64,000 bases of DNA from Ensifer adhaerens (GTDB taxonomy: Bacteria; Pseudomonadota; Alphaproteobacteria; Rhizobiales; Rhizobiaceae): positions 2,565,501 to 2,629,500 of the forward strand of contig NZ_CP118611.1 in the NCBI RefSeq assembly GCF_028993555.1, in the 5' to 3' direction. A program made the position numbers and the translations under genes. Within the stretch, counting starts at the first letter, position 1; each line of letters begins with the position of its first letter. Of this stretch, positions 50,751-60,288 are shown one piece after another. The notes below the pieces were generated by a model. The model ran no database searches. It had not been told where the DNA came from and saw only the letters and a program-made list of their open reading frames with translations.

Positions 50751-52703
50751 TCAGCCCGCCTTGTTGACCCGCATGTACCAATCGACCAGCCGTCGGACCT
50801 GACGCTCGGTATAGCCGCGCTCGGTCATGCGCTGGACGAATTCGGCATGCTGCTTCTCGGTGGAGCTGTCCTTCTTCGAGCCGAAGCTGATGACCGGCAG
50901 CAGATCTTCGACCTGGCCGAACATGCGCTTCTCGATCACGTCGCGAAGTTTCTCGTAGCTCGTCCAGGAGGGGTTCTTCCCATGGTTCTTGGCGCGGGCG
51001 CGCAGGGTGAACTTCACAACTTCGTTGCGGAAGTCCTTGGGGTTGGCGATGCCGGCCGGCTTTTCGATCTGCGACAACTCGCTGTCGAGGATCTCCCGGT
51101 TGAGGATCTGCCCCGTGTCAGGATCCTTGAAGTCCTGGTCTTCGAGCCAGGCGTCGGCATAGGCGATGTAGCGGTCAAAGAGATTCTGCCCGTATTCGCT
51201 GTAGGATTCGAGGTAAGCCTTCTGGATTTCGTGGCCGATGAACTCGGCGTAACGCGAAGCAAGCTCGGACTTGATGAAGTCGAGATAGCTCGCCTCGGTC
51301 TCCTTCGGGAACTGTTCGCGGCGGATCGCCTGTTCCAGGATATACATGAGGTGCACCGGATCGGCCGCAACCTCCTTGGTGTCGTAGTTGAAGGTCTCGG
51401 ACAGCACCTTGAAGGCAAAGCGGGTGCTGATGCCGGTCATGCCTTCGTCGACGCCGGCGGCGTCGCGATATTCCTGAACGGACTTCGCCTTGGGATCGGT
51501 GTCCTTCAGGTTTTCGCCGTCATAGACCCGCATCTTGGTATAGAGCGGCGAGTTCTCGTGGCGGGCAAGGCGGGTTGAAACGGTGAAGCGGCTGAGGCTC
51601 TCGAGCACTTCCGGTGCGCAAGGGCTCTTGGTGAGCTCGCTTTCGCGCAGCAGCTTCTCGTAGATCTGCCGTTCCTCGGTGACCCGCAGGCAGTAGGGAA
51701 CCTTGACGACGAGGATGCGGTCGAGGAAGGCCTCGTTGTTCTTGTTGTTCTTGAACTGCAGCCATTCCGACTCGTTGGAATGCGCAACGACAATGCCCTG
51801 ATAGGGGAAGCCGCCGAAGCTTTCAGTGCCGTTGTAGTTCCCTTCCTGGGTTGCCGTCAGCAGCGGGTGCAGCACCTTGATCGGTGCCTTGAACATTTCG
51901 ACGAATTCGAGCAACCCTTGGGTCGTGCGGTTGAGGCCGCCGCTGTAGGAATAGGCGTCAGGGTCGGCCTGGCTGTAGTTTTCGAGCTGGCGGATGTCGA
52001 CCTTGCCGACCAGCGAGGAAACGTCCTGATTGTTCTCGTCGCCAGGTTCGGTCTTGGCGATGGCCACCTGGCGCAGGCGCGAAGGCATCAGCTTGACGAC
52101 GCTGAATTTGGAAATGTCTCCGTCCACCTCATCGAGGCGCTTCGTCGCCCAGGGAGAAATCAGGCCGGTCAGGCGGCGCCTGGAGATCCCGTATTTGTCT
52201 TCGAGCAGGTCGGCCATCCGGTCGGGATGGAAGAGACCGAGTGGCGATTCAAAGATCGGGCTGATCTTGCCGCCGACGGCCAGCGTGTAGATCGGCTGCT
52301 GTTCCATCAGCTTCTTCAGCCTTTCGGCGAGTGACGACTTGCCGCCGCCGACCGGTCCGAGCAGATAGAGGATCTGCTTGCGCTCCTCGAGCCCCTGGGC
52401 GGCGTAGCGGAAGTAACCGACGATCCGCTCGATCGTGTCTTCCATGCCGTAGAAGTCGGCGAAGGATGGATAGATCTTGACGGTTCGGTTTGAGAAGATG
52501 CGGCCGAGACGTTCGTCCGCGCTGGTATCGATCAGGGTTGGATTACCGATCGCAGTAACCATCCGCTCCTGTGCGGTGGCGTACATACTTTTGTCGTCGC
52601 GACATGCGAGAAGGTATTCTTGAAGGCTGATTTCTTCTTGCGCTGCACTGGTATAGATCTCCGAGAAGAGATCAAAAACGTCGCATTCGCTCTTTTGCAT
52701 CAT
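50751..52703 (-). CDS. prkA: PrkA-family serine protein kinase (YeaG)
   Basis: A 650-residue protein with an AAA+-like N-terminal domain (Walker A LLGPVGGGKSSLAERLK at about 114-130) and a C-terminal kinase-like region. Family landmarks are YPSFADFYGMEDTIERIVGY, AHSNESEWLQFKNNKNNEAF and GISTRFAFKVLSETFN. PrkA/YeaG kinases act in starvation and stress adaptation. The start at 52703 has GGGAGAG just upstream. An EcfG-type promoter lies 62-86 bases before it. Confidence 0.94.
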   Translation of the reverse strand: MMQKSECDVFDLFSEIYTSAAQEEISLQEYLLACRDDKSMYATAQERMVTAIGNPTLIDTSADERLGRIFSNRTVKIYPSFADFYGMEDTIERIVGYFRYAAQGLEERKQILYLLGPVGGGKSSLAERLKKLMEQQPIYTLAVGGKISPIFESPLGLFHPDRMADLLEDKYGISRRRLTGLISPWATKRLDEVDGDISKFSVVKLMPSRLRQVAIAKTEPGDENNQDVSSLVGKVDIRQLENYSQADPDAYSYSGGLNRTTQGLLEFVEMFKAPIKVLHPLLTATQEGNYNGTESFGGFPYQGIVVAHSNESEWLQFKNNKNNEAFLDRILVVKVPYCLRVTEERQIYEKLLRESELTKSPCAPEVLESLSRFTVSTRLARHENSPLYTKMRVYDGENLKDTDPKAKSVQEYRDAAGVDEGMTGISTRFAFKVLSETFNYDTKEVAADPVHLMYILEQAIRREQFPKETEASYLDFIKSELASRYAEFIGHEIQKAYLESYSEYGQNLFDRYIAYADAWLEDQDFKDPDTGQILNREILDSELSQIEKPAGIANPKDFRNEVVKFTLRARAKNHGKNPSWTSYEKLRDVIEKRMFGQVEDLLPVISFGSKKDSSTEKQHAEFVQRMTERGYTERQVRRLVDWYMRVNKAG

Positions 52704-52764
52704 GCTCTCCCGCGGCCGCTGGCTGAGACGGGGATCGCTGCTTATCGGCTCGCTCATTCGAATA

Positions 52765-52789
52765 AACGGCGTCCCATGCGCAATGTTCC
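52765..52789 (-). promoter_or_regulatory. EcfG/RpoE2-type promoter (GGAAC-N16-CGTT) for prkA-yeaH-spoVR
   Basis: On the reverse strand GGAAC (52785-52789) and CGTT (52765-52768) are separated by exactly 16 bases, the general-stress sigma consensus. The predicted transcript would start about 55 bases before the prkA ATG. The 465-base gap 52704-53168 contains no convincing gene. Confidence 0.7.
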
Positions 52790-53129
52790 CTCAGAGTACT
52801 CGCTTTCTGGTGATTCTCGAAGGGGTTGTTTCGATGAATGAAAAATCGTGACTGCGGGCTCACGAAATCCTGATCCGCACGGTCGAAATACCGCGCCGGA
52901 GGGGCGCTCTCGTCGCCTTCAGGTAGGCGTGGCTGAAAGGAAGATGGTGACCGCGAATGCGAGGAGGGCCTGCGCATGGTCGGACATCTCGATGCCGGTC
53001 AAGAAGGACGACGCCCCCGGCGGCATGTCCGAAACGATAGGGGCGGCGAGCGTCTCGGCGTAACCTGCTCTCTACCCGCTCACGGTGTCGTCGGCACGCC
53101 CGTCATCTGATGCCACGCTGCCTTCGACG

Positions 53130-53168
53130 GCGCCGCCGGTTAGCGGCGCACGGGCTCGAAGCGAGCCC
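53130..53168. terminator. Two tandem hairpins after the AcnX gene
   Basis: GGGCTCG-AAG-CGAGCCC (53152-53168) abuts the reverse stop codon, and GCGCCGC-N6-GCGGCGC (53130-53149) follows it. Both stems are perfect. No T-run is present, so this may be a Rho-assisted terminator or a 3' protective structure of the hydroxyproline operon transcript. Confidence 0.5.
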
Positions 53169-54860
53169 TCAGGAGAGCCAGGCCGGAAGCCGCGCCGGCA
53201 CACGGCCCGTCAGCGCCGCCTCGACGCAATCGGCGAGACTGCCGAAGCGAACGGCGCGGCCGGAAAGGCCGGGGCCATAATGGGCGTATTTGCCGGAATT
53301 GGTCATCAGCGCCCGGGTCTTCGTCGGGAAGACAGGCTCGGAGATCGAGCACCAGCAGAGATCGGGCAGCACCTGGATGCCGCTTGCCTCAAGCCGGGCG
53401 AGAACCCCTTCTACCCGCGCTGCCGCGATCGCATCCCGTCCGGCGGTGACGATCACGGCCACATCGCCGTCCCGCTTGCGGCCGTCGAAGGCGTCGGCAA
53501 GCGCCCGGCATTCCTCAAGCGAGGCATGCGGGCTGCCGATCGCAACCAGCTCGACTTCGGCAGGACCGTCGTTGAGGAGCGACCAGGCAGCGGTCATGTC
53601 GGCGCGGGTGATCGTCGTGTGATCGGCGTCGTCGGCCGCAGCGCCGTCCGCTTCCGGCGTCACACCGTCTACATGCAGCATGGGGGCGGCCGAGGTCGTG
53701 CCGAAGGCGGCGCAAAGAGCCTTCATGTCGTCACGCGAAGGCTTCGCCGAAGCGAGCCCGCGCAGCAACGGGATGCGGTCGGGTGCTGCCTTGCCGGCGA
53801 GATAGCCGATCAGCGGCCAGAAGGCATCGTCGATATTTTCAGGCAGTTCGACGTCGATGACGCGTTTTGCCTTGCGCGGTTCGTCGAGATAGACGCCCGA
53901 GAGCGGCGCGCGGCCGGTCAGCGCGATGCAGAGGTCGAGGAAGTCAGGATGTTTCGCCGTGCGTGCGCCGAGCACCGTATTGGCGAAGATCACCGCATTG
54001 GATTCGGCCCAGGCGATCGACTCGCCCGCCTTCGGCGCGCTGTCGAGCAGATAGGGTGAGCAGGTGAAGGTCGGCCGACAGCCCATGCGCACATAGGCGT
54101 CGGCAAGTCTTGCTGCCGGGTCGCCGAAGCTTTCCGGCACGCCCTGCGCCTGCCAGTTGGCGCGGTCGACCGAGATTGCGTTCATGGTCGTCGGAACGCA
54201 AACCTTGGCGCCCATGTCGGCCATTTTCTCGGCGAAGGTCAGATTGGCGGGGCTCGCGTAGATGCATCCGTCGATATGGCCCTGAACCACGTCGACGAGC
54301 TTTTCCGCGCCCTGCTGTGCTGCCATCGCCGAAATGATGCGCATCGCCTGCTGCACGGCAATGCCGTCGCGGCCATCGAGCATGGCGCGGTCGTGGTCAG
54401 TAAGGTCGAGTGCTGCCGTCGCTGGCGCTTCGACCGAGATCGTCAGGCCGTCGGCTTCGATCGCCGCGTCGCTGATGCGCGCCGATTTTGCCTGAGCGAG
54501 CGCCTTGAAGGCTTCGCGGGAAAGCCTGAGGACGGGCAAGGACTTGCCGAACATCTCGGCTGCAATCAACGCGCCAAGCGTCAACACGTCCTCGGCCTCG
54601 GAAAAGACCAGAGCGGCCGGGGCGCGGCCGGTCAGCGCCATGTCGAGCAGCACGCCCGAACCGGTGCAGGAGCCGCGGCTCGACGGCATCATCAGGATGC
54701 CGCCGGTCAGACAGAGGCCGTGCAGCGGGTGGTGCACATCGATCACCCGGCCGGTTGCCGGATCGACCCCGCCCCAGAAACTCAGCGCCTCCTCGGTGGC
54801 GATGACGGGGCCATCGGCGGAGCCGGAAAGAATGCTGCGGGCGGAGACTGCTTGGGTCAT
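53169..54860 (-). CDS. Aconitase X (AcnX), fused small and large subunits; probable cis-3-hydroxy-L-proline dehydratase
   Basis: A 563-residue fusion. Residues about 1-140 correspond to the small DUF126-type swivelling subunit ([39 protein letters not shown]), the rest to the large DUF521 subunit ([55 protein letters not shown]). Bacterial fused AcnX enzymes have been shown to dehydrate cis-3-hydroxy-L-proline to pyrroline-2-carboxylate. The reductase for that product is probably the Ldh-family protein at 61963. It overlaps the epimerase stop by four bases. Confidence 0.85.
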   Translation of the reverse strand: MTQAVSARSILSGSADGPVIATEEALSFWGGVDPATGRVIDVHHPLHGLCLTGGILMMPSSRGSCTGSGVLLDMALTGRAPAALVFSEAEDVLTLGALIAAEMFGKSLPVLRLSREAFKALAQAKSARISDAAIEADGLTISVEAPATAALDLTDHDRAMLDGRDGIAVQQAMRIISAMAAQQGAEKLVDVVQGHIDGCIYASPANLTFAEKMADMGAKVCVPTTMNAISVDRANWQAQGVPESFGDPAARLADAYVRMGCRPTFTCSPYLLDSAPKAGESIAWAESNAVIFANTVLGARTAKHPDFLDLCIALTGRAPLSGVYLDEPRKAKRVIDVELPENIDDAFWPLIGYLAGKAAPDRIPLLRGLASAKPSRDDMKALCAAFGTTSAAPMLHVDGVTPEADGAAADDADHTTITRADMTAAWSLLNDGPAEVELVAIGSPHASLEECRALADAFDGRKRDGDVAVIVTAGRDAIAAARVEGVLARLEASGIQVLPDLCWCSISEPVFPTKTRALMTNSGKYAHYGPGLSGRAVRFGSLADCVEAALTGRVPARLPAWLS

Positions 54861-55858
54861 TTTACAACAAATCCATGAGCAAAGGGGTCGCGGTCATCGA
54901 TGAAGATGGTGTTGATGCCGGTCATGCGGGCCCAGCCGGCAATCGAAGGGATGATAGCGTCACGGTCGGCAACCTTGGTCGCCGCCTCGACGCGGGCCTT
55001 GAACAGCGAACCGATGATCGACTCGTGCACGAACTCGTCACCAACCCCCAGCTTGCCTTTGGCGGCAAGCTGGGCCATGCGGGCCGAGGTGCCGGTGCCG
55101 CAGGGCGACCGGTCGATGGCCTTTTCGCCGTAGAACACGGCGTTGCGCGCATGCGCTTCGGCCTTTGTCGGCTTGCCGGTCCACTGGATGTGGCTGAGGC
55201 CCTGAATTTCCGGGTGCTCCGGATGGACGAATTCGTACTTGGCGTTGAGTGCCGCGCGCAGCTTCGGGCTCCAGCCGACGAGTTCGCCGGCCGTGTGGTC
55301 GGCCATGTCGCGGAAATTCTTCTGCGGCTCGACGATGGCGTAGAAATTGCCGCCATAGGCAACATCGACGACGATCTCGCCGAGGCCCTCGACCTCAGCC
55401 GTCAGTCCTTCGGCGTAAAGGAAACCCGGCACGTTGGTGAGGCGGACTTCCTCGACGAAGCGGCCCTCCTGCCGGTAGGTGATGTCGACCTTGCCGGCCG
55501 GCGCGTCGATCGAGAGCTTGCCCGGTTCGCGCGGGGTGATGAGGCCGTTCTCGATCGCCATGGTGATCGTGCCGATGGTGCCGTGGCCGCACATCGGCAG
55601 GCAGCCGGACGTTTCGATGAAGAGGACGGCGACATCGCAGTCTGGCCGCGTCGGCGGATAGAGGATCGAGCCCGACATCATGTCATGGCCGCGCGGTTCG
55701 AACATCAGGCCGGTGCGGATCCAGTCGAACTCGCGCAGGAAATGCGCGCGCTTTTCCAGCATGTTGGCGCCTTCGAGCCGCGGTCCGCCGCCGGAAACGA
55801 GGCGGACCGGATTGCCGCAGGTGTGGCCGTCGATGCAGGAGAAGGTATGGTTGGCCAT
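54857..55858 (-). CDS. 4-hydroxyproline 2-epimerase (proline racemase family)
   Basis: A 333-residue member of the proline racemase fold with both catalytic cysteines: C90 in [11 protein letters not shown] and C253 in [10 protein letters not shown]. The second Cys identifies an epimerase/racemase; hydroxyproline dehydratases of this family have Thr at that place. The reaction is trans-4-hydroxy-L-proline to cis-4-hydroxy-D-proline, the first step of catabolism (called LhpA or HypRE elsewhere). It sits between the D-amino acid dehydrogenase and AcnX genes in one operon. Confidence 0.9.
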   Translation of the reverse strand: MANHTFSCIDGHTCGNPVRLVSGGGPRLEGANMLEKRAHFLREFDWIRTGLMFEPRGHDMMSGSILYPPTRPDCDVAVLFIETSGCLPMCGHGTIGTITMAIENGLITPREPGKLSIDAPAGKVDITYRQEGRFVEEVRLTNVPGFLYAEGLTAEVEGLGEIVVDVAYGGNFYAIVEPQKNFRDMADHTAGELVGWSPKLRAALNAKYEFVHPEHPEIQGLSHIQWTGKPTKAEAHARNAVFYGEKAIDRSPCGTGTSARMAQLAAKGKLGVGDEFVHESIIGSLFKARVEAATKVADRDAIIPSIAGWARMTGINTIFIDDRDPFAHGFVVK

Positions 55859-55871
55859 GATTTATGCTCTG

Positions 55872-57122
55872 TCAGAAACGTTGCGGCGAGAAGGGTTGCA
55901 TGTCGATCGCCGGCTGGTGCCCGGTCAGGAGATCGGCGACGAGTCGGGCGTTGCCGGCCGATTGCGTCAGGCCGAGATGGCCGTGGCCGAAGGCATAGAC
56001 GACGCGATCCGTCGCACGGGCGCGGCCGATCGCCGGCAGGCTGTCGGGCAGTGATGGACGGAAGCCCATCCACTGTACGCCGCCTTCGCTCTTGAAACCG
56101 GGCAGGAAGGCCTGGGCCTTCTTCAGCATGGCCTCGGAGCGGCGGAAATTCGGCGGCAGCTTCAGACCGCCGAGTTCGACGGCGCCGCCGACGCGGATCC
56201 CCGTCGAAAGCCTCGTCACGACGAAGCCATGACCGCCAAAGGTGACCTGCGTGCGCAGATCGAAGGCGCTCTGCGGCAGCGTGGTGTTGTAGCCGCGCTC
56301 GGTTTCAAGCGGGATGCGCTCGCCAAGCGTGCGGGCGACCTGGTGCGAGAAGGCACCGGCCGAAAGCACGACCTGGCTGGCGCGCCGCGACGTGCCTTCC
56401 TTGGTCGTCAGCTCTACACCGCCGCCGATCGGCTTCAGTGCCGTGATCTCGGCGCGTTCGATGACACCGCCCTTGGCGCGGAAGTGATCGGCGAGCGCCA
56501 AGGTGTAGAGTTTGGGATCGGCGATCGAGTACCAGCCGGGCGTAAACGTGCCGTGGGTGAAGCGCGGCGCCAGCCCAGGCTGGATCTCGGCCATTTCGGC
56601 CGCGCCCATATGGCGGAACTCGATGCCGTGCTCGGCGCGGGCGAACCAGCCGGGAAGCGATGCCTTCAGTTCGGCTTCGCTTTCATAGACCTGGAGGTTG
56701 CCTTCCTTGCGCAGCATTGGCAGCGTGCCGGTTGCGGAAAGGAAAGGCTCCAGCTCGGCCTTGGACAAGTCCATGATCGCGGTCTGCGCCTTCGTTGAAT
56801 GGGCGACGCGGCTTGGCGAGCAGGCCCGCCAGAAGCGGAACATCCACGGTGCGATCTGCGCAGCGTAAGCCGGCGGAACGCTCAAGGGACCCAGTGGGTC
56901 GAGCAGCCACTTCGGTGCCTTCTTCAGGATACCGGGCGAGGCGAGCGGCAGGATGTCGGTGAAGGCGAAGGCCCCGGCATTGCCCGCCGAGGCTCCCGCT
57001 GCCGGACCTTCCCGGTCGAGCACGGTGACAATAAGCCCCCGTGCCTGGGCGGCGATGGCCGCCGATAGGCCGACAACGCCGGCGCCAATGACGATGACGT
57101 CAGGCTGAGCTGCATCCTTCAT
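55872..57122 (-). CDS. FAD-dependent D-amino acid (D-hydroxyproline) dehydrogenase
   Basis: A 416-residue DadA-type flavoprotein: VIVIGAGVVGLSAAIAAQARG at the N-terminus (FAD fold), GASAGNAGAFAFTDILPLAS (family motif), RVGGAVELGGL and GFRPSLPDSLPAIGRA near the C-terminus, and YAFGHGHLGLTQSAGNA. In hydroxyproline catabolism the homomeric enzyme oxidises cis-4-hydroxy-D-proline to pyrroline-4-hydroxy-2-carboxylate. Its gene lies between the ABC ATPase (7-base gap) and the epimerase (13-base gap), supporting this role. Confidence 0.88.
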   Translation of the reverse strand: MKDAAQPDVIVIGAGVVGLSAAIAAQARGLIVTVLDREGPAAGASAGNAGAFAFTDILPLASPGILKKAPKWLLDPLGPLSVPPAYAAQIAPWMFRFWRACSPSRVAHSTKAQTAIMDLSKAELEPFLSATGTLPMLRKEGNLQVYESEAELKASLPGWFARAEHGIEFRHMGAAEMAEIQPGLAPRFTHGTFTPGWYSIADPKLYTLALADHFRAKGGVIERAEITALKPIGGGVELTTKEGTSRRASQVVLSAGAFSHQVARTLGERIPLETERGYNTTLPQSAFDLRTQVTFGGHGFVVTRLSTGIRVGGAVELGGLKLPPNFRRSEAMLKKAQAFLPGFKSEGGVQWMGFRPSLPDSLPAIGRARATDRVVYAFGHGHLGLTQSAGNARLVADLLTGHQPAIDMQPFSPQRF

Positions 57123-57129
57123 GATCGGC

Positions 57130-57852
57130 TCAGTGCGTCGCTGCCAGGAACTTCTGCAGTTCCGGATCCTTCGGCGCGCCGAAGAGCGCCTCGGGTGCCG
57201 CGATTTCCGCCATCACGCCCTTGTGGAAGAAGGCGACCCGATCGGAGACTTCGCGGGCGAACTTCATCTCGTGGGTGACGCAGATCATCGTCATGCCTTC
57301 GGAGGCGAGCATGCGCAACGTGTCGAGCACTTCGCCGACGAGCTGCGGGTCGAGCGCCGAGGTCACTTCGTCGAACAGCATGTATTCCGGCGACATGGCA
57401 AGCGCGCGGGCAATCGCCATGCGCTGCTGCTGGCCGCCCGACATGCGGGTCGGGTAGACCGAGAGCTTCTCGCCGAGGCCGACATGGGTGAGCTGCTTGA
57501 CGGCGATCTCCTCGGCTTTCTCCTTCGAAAGACCAAGCACCTTGCGCGGCGCCAGCATGACGTTTTCGAGCACGGTCAGATGCGGGAAGGCGTTCCACTG
57601 CTGGAAGACGATGCCGACCTTGGCGCGCAGCTTGTTGAGGTCGGTCGATTTCGCGTGGACCTCGGTGCCGTCGACCAGGATGCGACCGGCATCGATCGGC
57701 TCGAGGCCGTTGATGCAGGTGAGCAGCGTCGACTTGCCGGAGCCGGAGCCGCCGATGACGGTGACGACTTCACCCTTGTTGACGGTGAGGTCGATGCCTT
57801 TGAGAACCTCCAGCGAACCGAAGGATTTGCGGACGTTTTGGATCTCAATCAT
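57130..57852 (-). CDS. Amino acid ABC transporter ATP-binding protein
   Basis: A 240-residue ATPase of the polar amino acid class: Walker A GGSGSGKSTLLTCING, Q-loop VFQQWNAFPHLTV, signature MSGGQQQRMAIARAL, Walker B MLFDEVTSALDPQLV and the switch histidine VTHEMKFAREV. The start at 57852 overlaps the stop codon of the upstream permease. Together with two permeases and a binding protein it forms a four-part importer, presumably for hydroxyproline. Confidence 0.92.
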   Translation of the reverse strand: MIEIQNVRKSFGSLEVLKGIDLTVNKGEVVTVIGGSGSGKSTLLTCINGLEPIDAGRILVDGTEVHAKSTDLNKLRAKVGIVFQQWNAFPHLTVLENVMLAPRKVLGLSKEKAEEIAVKQLTHVGLGEKLSVYPTRMSGGQQQRMAIARALAMSPEYMLFDEVTSALDPQLVGEVLDTLRMLASEGMTMICVTHEMKFAREVSDRVAFFHKGVMAEIAAPEALFGAPKDPELQKFLAATH

Positions 57853-58495
57853 TGGACCACCGTTTTTCAAGGTAACCGCCGAGCCGGGCGATTGGGAAGC
57901 TGATGAGGAAGTAGATGGCGCCGCAGATCAGAAGGATCAGCAGCGGTTCCTGCAGGCGGGTAACGAGCACCTGCGAGGCGCGCAGCAGCTCGATCAGGCC
58001 GAGCCAGAGGACGAGTGCCGAGTCCTTCATGACACCGAGCGTCAGGCCGATCCAGGAGGGCAGCGAGACGCGGGTCGCAAGCGGCGCCACGATGTAGCGC
58101 ATGTCCTGCCACCAGGTCATGCCGAGCGAGCGGGCGGCGCGGCGCGTCGTCGGCGGCACCGAGGAAATGCCACCGCGCACGATCTCGGTGCAATAGGCGG
58201 CCGTATAGAGCGACAGCACCACGCAGGAGGTCGTGAACGGCGCCCAGCCGAGCTTGGCGATCGCCTGGAAGGCATTGGCAAGCACCAGCTGGATGAGCAG
58301 CGGCACCGAGCGGAAGATGTCGAGCACAAAAGTGAGCGGTGCGGCCCAGTAGGGGCCGACCTGGTTGCGCACGACACCGAAGATGATGCCGAGCACCGTG
58401 CCGGCGGTAACCGAGACGGCGGTGACCGCAAGCGTCATCAGGGCGCCCTGGAGCAGGAAGCCGAGATCAGCGAGGGTGAGGGCGGTATTGAACAT
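57845..58495 (-). CDS. Amino acid ABC transporter permease
   Basis: A 216-residue inner-membrane protein of the HisMQ type: ALMTLAVTAVSVTAGTVLGI, VLDIFRSVPLLIQLVL, TTRRAARSLGMTWWQDMRYI (EAA loop) and SALVLWLGLIELLRASQ. It lies between the other permease (12-base gap) and the ATPase. Confidence 0.92.
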   Translation of the reverse strand: MFNTALTLADLGFLLQGALMTLAVTAVSVTAGTVLGIIFGVVRNQVGPYWAAPLTFVLDIFRSVPLLIQLVLANAFQAIAKLGWAPFTTSCVVLSLYTAAYCTEIVRGGISSVPPTTRRAARSLGMTWWQDMRYIVAPLATRVSLPSWIGLTLGVMKDSALVLWLGLIELLRASQVLVTRLQEPLLILLICGAIYFLISFPIARLGGYLEKRWSND

Positions 58496-58507
58496 CTCTC
58501 ACCTCTC

Positions 58508-59173
58508 CTAGTAGCGGAACATGCGCGCGGCGAGCAGACGTGCCCCGAGCGTCACGGCCTTGGCGATCAGGTAGTAGATCACTGCCGCAATGGCGAAGAA
58601 TTCGAAGGTGCGGAACGAGCGCGCGTTCAGCTCCTGGGTGATGCCGGCAAGGTCGGTGTTCATGCCGACGGTGACGCCAAGCGACGTCATCAGAATTGCC
58701 CAGACCATCTGGTTGGTAACGGGCAGGAACGCGATGCGCAGCATCTGCGGCAGCACGATGTAGCGGAAGGCCTGAACCGATGTCATTCCCAGCGAGCGGC
58801 CGGCGCGCGTCTGGGTGTCGGGAATGGCCTTGAGCGCGCCGCGGAAATTCTCCGCGAGATAGCCGGCATTGTTGAAGGCGATCCCGGCGAGCAGCGCCGT
58901 ATAGGGGCTCAGGTGAATGCCGAAATTGCCGAGGCCGAAATGCGCCATGTAGATCTGGAACAAGGCCGGCGTGTTGCGGGCGATCTCGACCCAGGCGGTG
59001 GCAAAACCACCGAGGATGCGGTTGCCCGACAGGCGGCAGGCCGTCAGCGCCAGCGCCAGTGCCAGGCCGATGACCATCGAGAGCAGAGCCACCTGCAAGG
59101 TGACCAGCGCTCCATCGAGCATCTGCGGCAGGGCTTTCAGCGCCTGGTTCCAATGGAAGGTATAACTGAACAT
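58508..59173 (-). CDS. Amino acid ABC transporter permease
   Basis: A 221-residue HisMQ-type permease starting MFSYTFHWNQALKAL, with GALVTLQVALLSMVIGLALA, EIARNTPALFQIYMAHFGL and the EAA loop TRAGRSLGMTSVQAFRYIVLP. A GAGGTGAG ribosome-binding site precedes the chosen start. Second of the two membrane partners of the presumed hydroxyproline importer. Confidence 0.92.
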   Translation of the reverse strand: MFSYTFHWNQALKALPQMLDGALVTLQVALLSMVIGLALALALTACRLSGNRILGGFATAWVEIARNTPALFQIYMAHFGLGNFGIHLSPYTALLAGIAFNNAGYLAENFRGALKAIPDTQTRAGRSLGMTSVQAFRYIVLPQMLRIAFLPVTNQMVWAILMTSLGVTVGMNTDLAGITQELNARSFRTFEFFAIAAVIYYLIAKAVTLGARLLAARMFRY

Positions 59174-59244
59174 GTTTCGTCTCACCTCTTCGGAAACGAA
59201 TAGCGGCGCGAAGCTACACTTCGCGCCGCCAGATGGACGGCATA

Positions 59245-60051
59245 TTAGCGGTAAACGCCCTTTGCCGTAAGGTCGGGCAGTTCGCCGCCAACCCACTTTT
59301 CATAGAGCTCAGCATAACGGCCGGTGCGGACCTGCTGGTTGATGAAGAGGTTGAGGAAGTTGACGAAGCCGTATTCTTCGCGGTTGGTGAAGAGCGCGAC
59401 GTAGTCGGTGTCGAACGGAGCCTTGCCGACGACGGAGATGCCGGCGAACTTGCCGCCCTTGATGTTGGCCTGGGCAACCGTCGAGGTCGAAACCGTTGCG
59501 TCGATCTGGCCCTGGCTGAGGGCGAGGAAGACGTCAGCCTGCGTCTGGTACGGACGGAACTCGCCGGCGCCCCATTCCTTGACCTGCTTCTCGAGCGCGA
59601 TCGCTTCGAAGGTGCCCGCGGTGGCGCCGACAACCTTGCCCTTCATATCTTCGAAGGACTTGACGCCCGACTTGTCGTTGGCGGTCACGGCCATTTCGAA
59701 GGCGAAGTAGGGGATCGTCATGCCGACGGTCTTGGCACGCTCGAGCGTGTCGGAGGTCGAGGCAACGCCGACGTCGACGCGGCCCGACATCAGAGCGGGG
59801 ATACGCTCCGGGAACGGGGTCTCGACGATTTCGGCGGTGACGCCGAGTGCCTTGGCGAGGTCGTTGCAGTAGTCGACATCAAAGCCGATCGGGTTGTTGT
59901 TCTCGTCGCGAGAACCCATCGGCGGGAAGTCAAGCACGACTGCGCAACGCAGCGTTCCCGAGCCGATCACGTCATCCAGCTTGTCGGCATGGGCCTGGCT
60001 GGTCAGAGCTGCGGCCGCAACGAGGCCGAGCGCAAGCACCGAAGTCTTCAT
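59245..60051 (-). CDS. Periplasmic amino acid-binding protein
   Basis: A 268-residue family 3 solute-binding protein with signal peptide (MKTSVLALGLVAAAALTSQA, cleaved near AHA). The mature protein has GTLRCAVVLDFPPMGSRDEN, GFDVDYCNDLAKALGV, ALMSGRVDVGVASTSDTLER and FTNREEYGFVNFLNLFINQQ. The start is set by GGGAGAGAGAT upstream. First gene of the main hydroxyproline operon, followed by the permeases, ATPase and enzymes. Its promoter region carries the shared 18-base operator. Confidence 0.9.
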   Translation of the reverse strand: MKTSVLALGLVAAAALTSQAHADKLDDVIGSGTLRCAVVLDFPPMGSRDENNNPIGFDVDYCNDLAKALGVTAEIVETPFPERIPALMSGRVDVGVASTSDTLERAKTVGMTIPYFAFEMAVTANDKSGVKSFEDMKGKVVGATAGTFEAIALEKQVKEWGAGEFRPYQTQADVFLALSQGQIDATVSTSTVAQANIKGGKFAGISVVGKAPFDTDYVALFTNREEYGFVNFLNLFINQQVRTGRYAELYEKWVGGELPDLTAKGVYR

Positions 60052-60129
60052 TATCTCTCTCCCTGAGGTGGTGTGCCGTTTGACGGCTGACGCACTATTC
60101 CGTTTTAGAGAGCGTAAATCAATAGAAAA

Positions 60130-60147
60130 ATACAATTAGTATACAAA
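60130..60147 (-). promoter_or_regulatory. Candidate hydroxyproline operator upstream of the binding-protein gene
   Basis: Reverse-strand TTTGTATACTAATTGTAT matches the 18-base element at 61883-61900 at 16 of 18 positions. It lies about 80 bases upstream of the binding-protein start. The core GTATAC resembles operators of FadR-subclass GntR regulators. No candidate regulator for this cluster is encoded within the cluster in this window. Confidence 0.6.
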
Positions 60148-60288
60148 AAGTATAAGATGATAACGCGGGGCGAACGCAAACGTCCCATTTGTTTCGTCAA
60201 ATGGGCGCCTAACGCAGCGATCTGTCTTGGCCCTTGAGGGCAGATGGCGTGCGGGCGGAAGGCCGCCCGCACATTTCCTCGTCCAGCT

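Noticed and set aside
52848..53063. A 71-residue forward ORF between prkA and the AcnX gene
   Set aside because: No ribosome-binding site, low-complexity composition, and it is read from sequence upstream of the prkA promoter; likely a chance ORF in GC-rich DNA.
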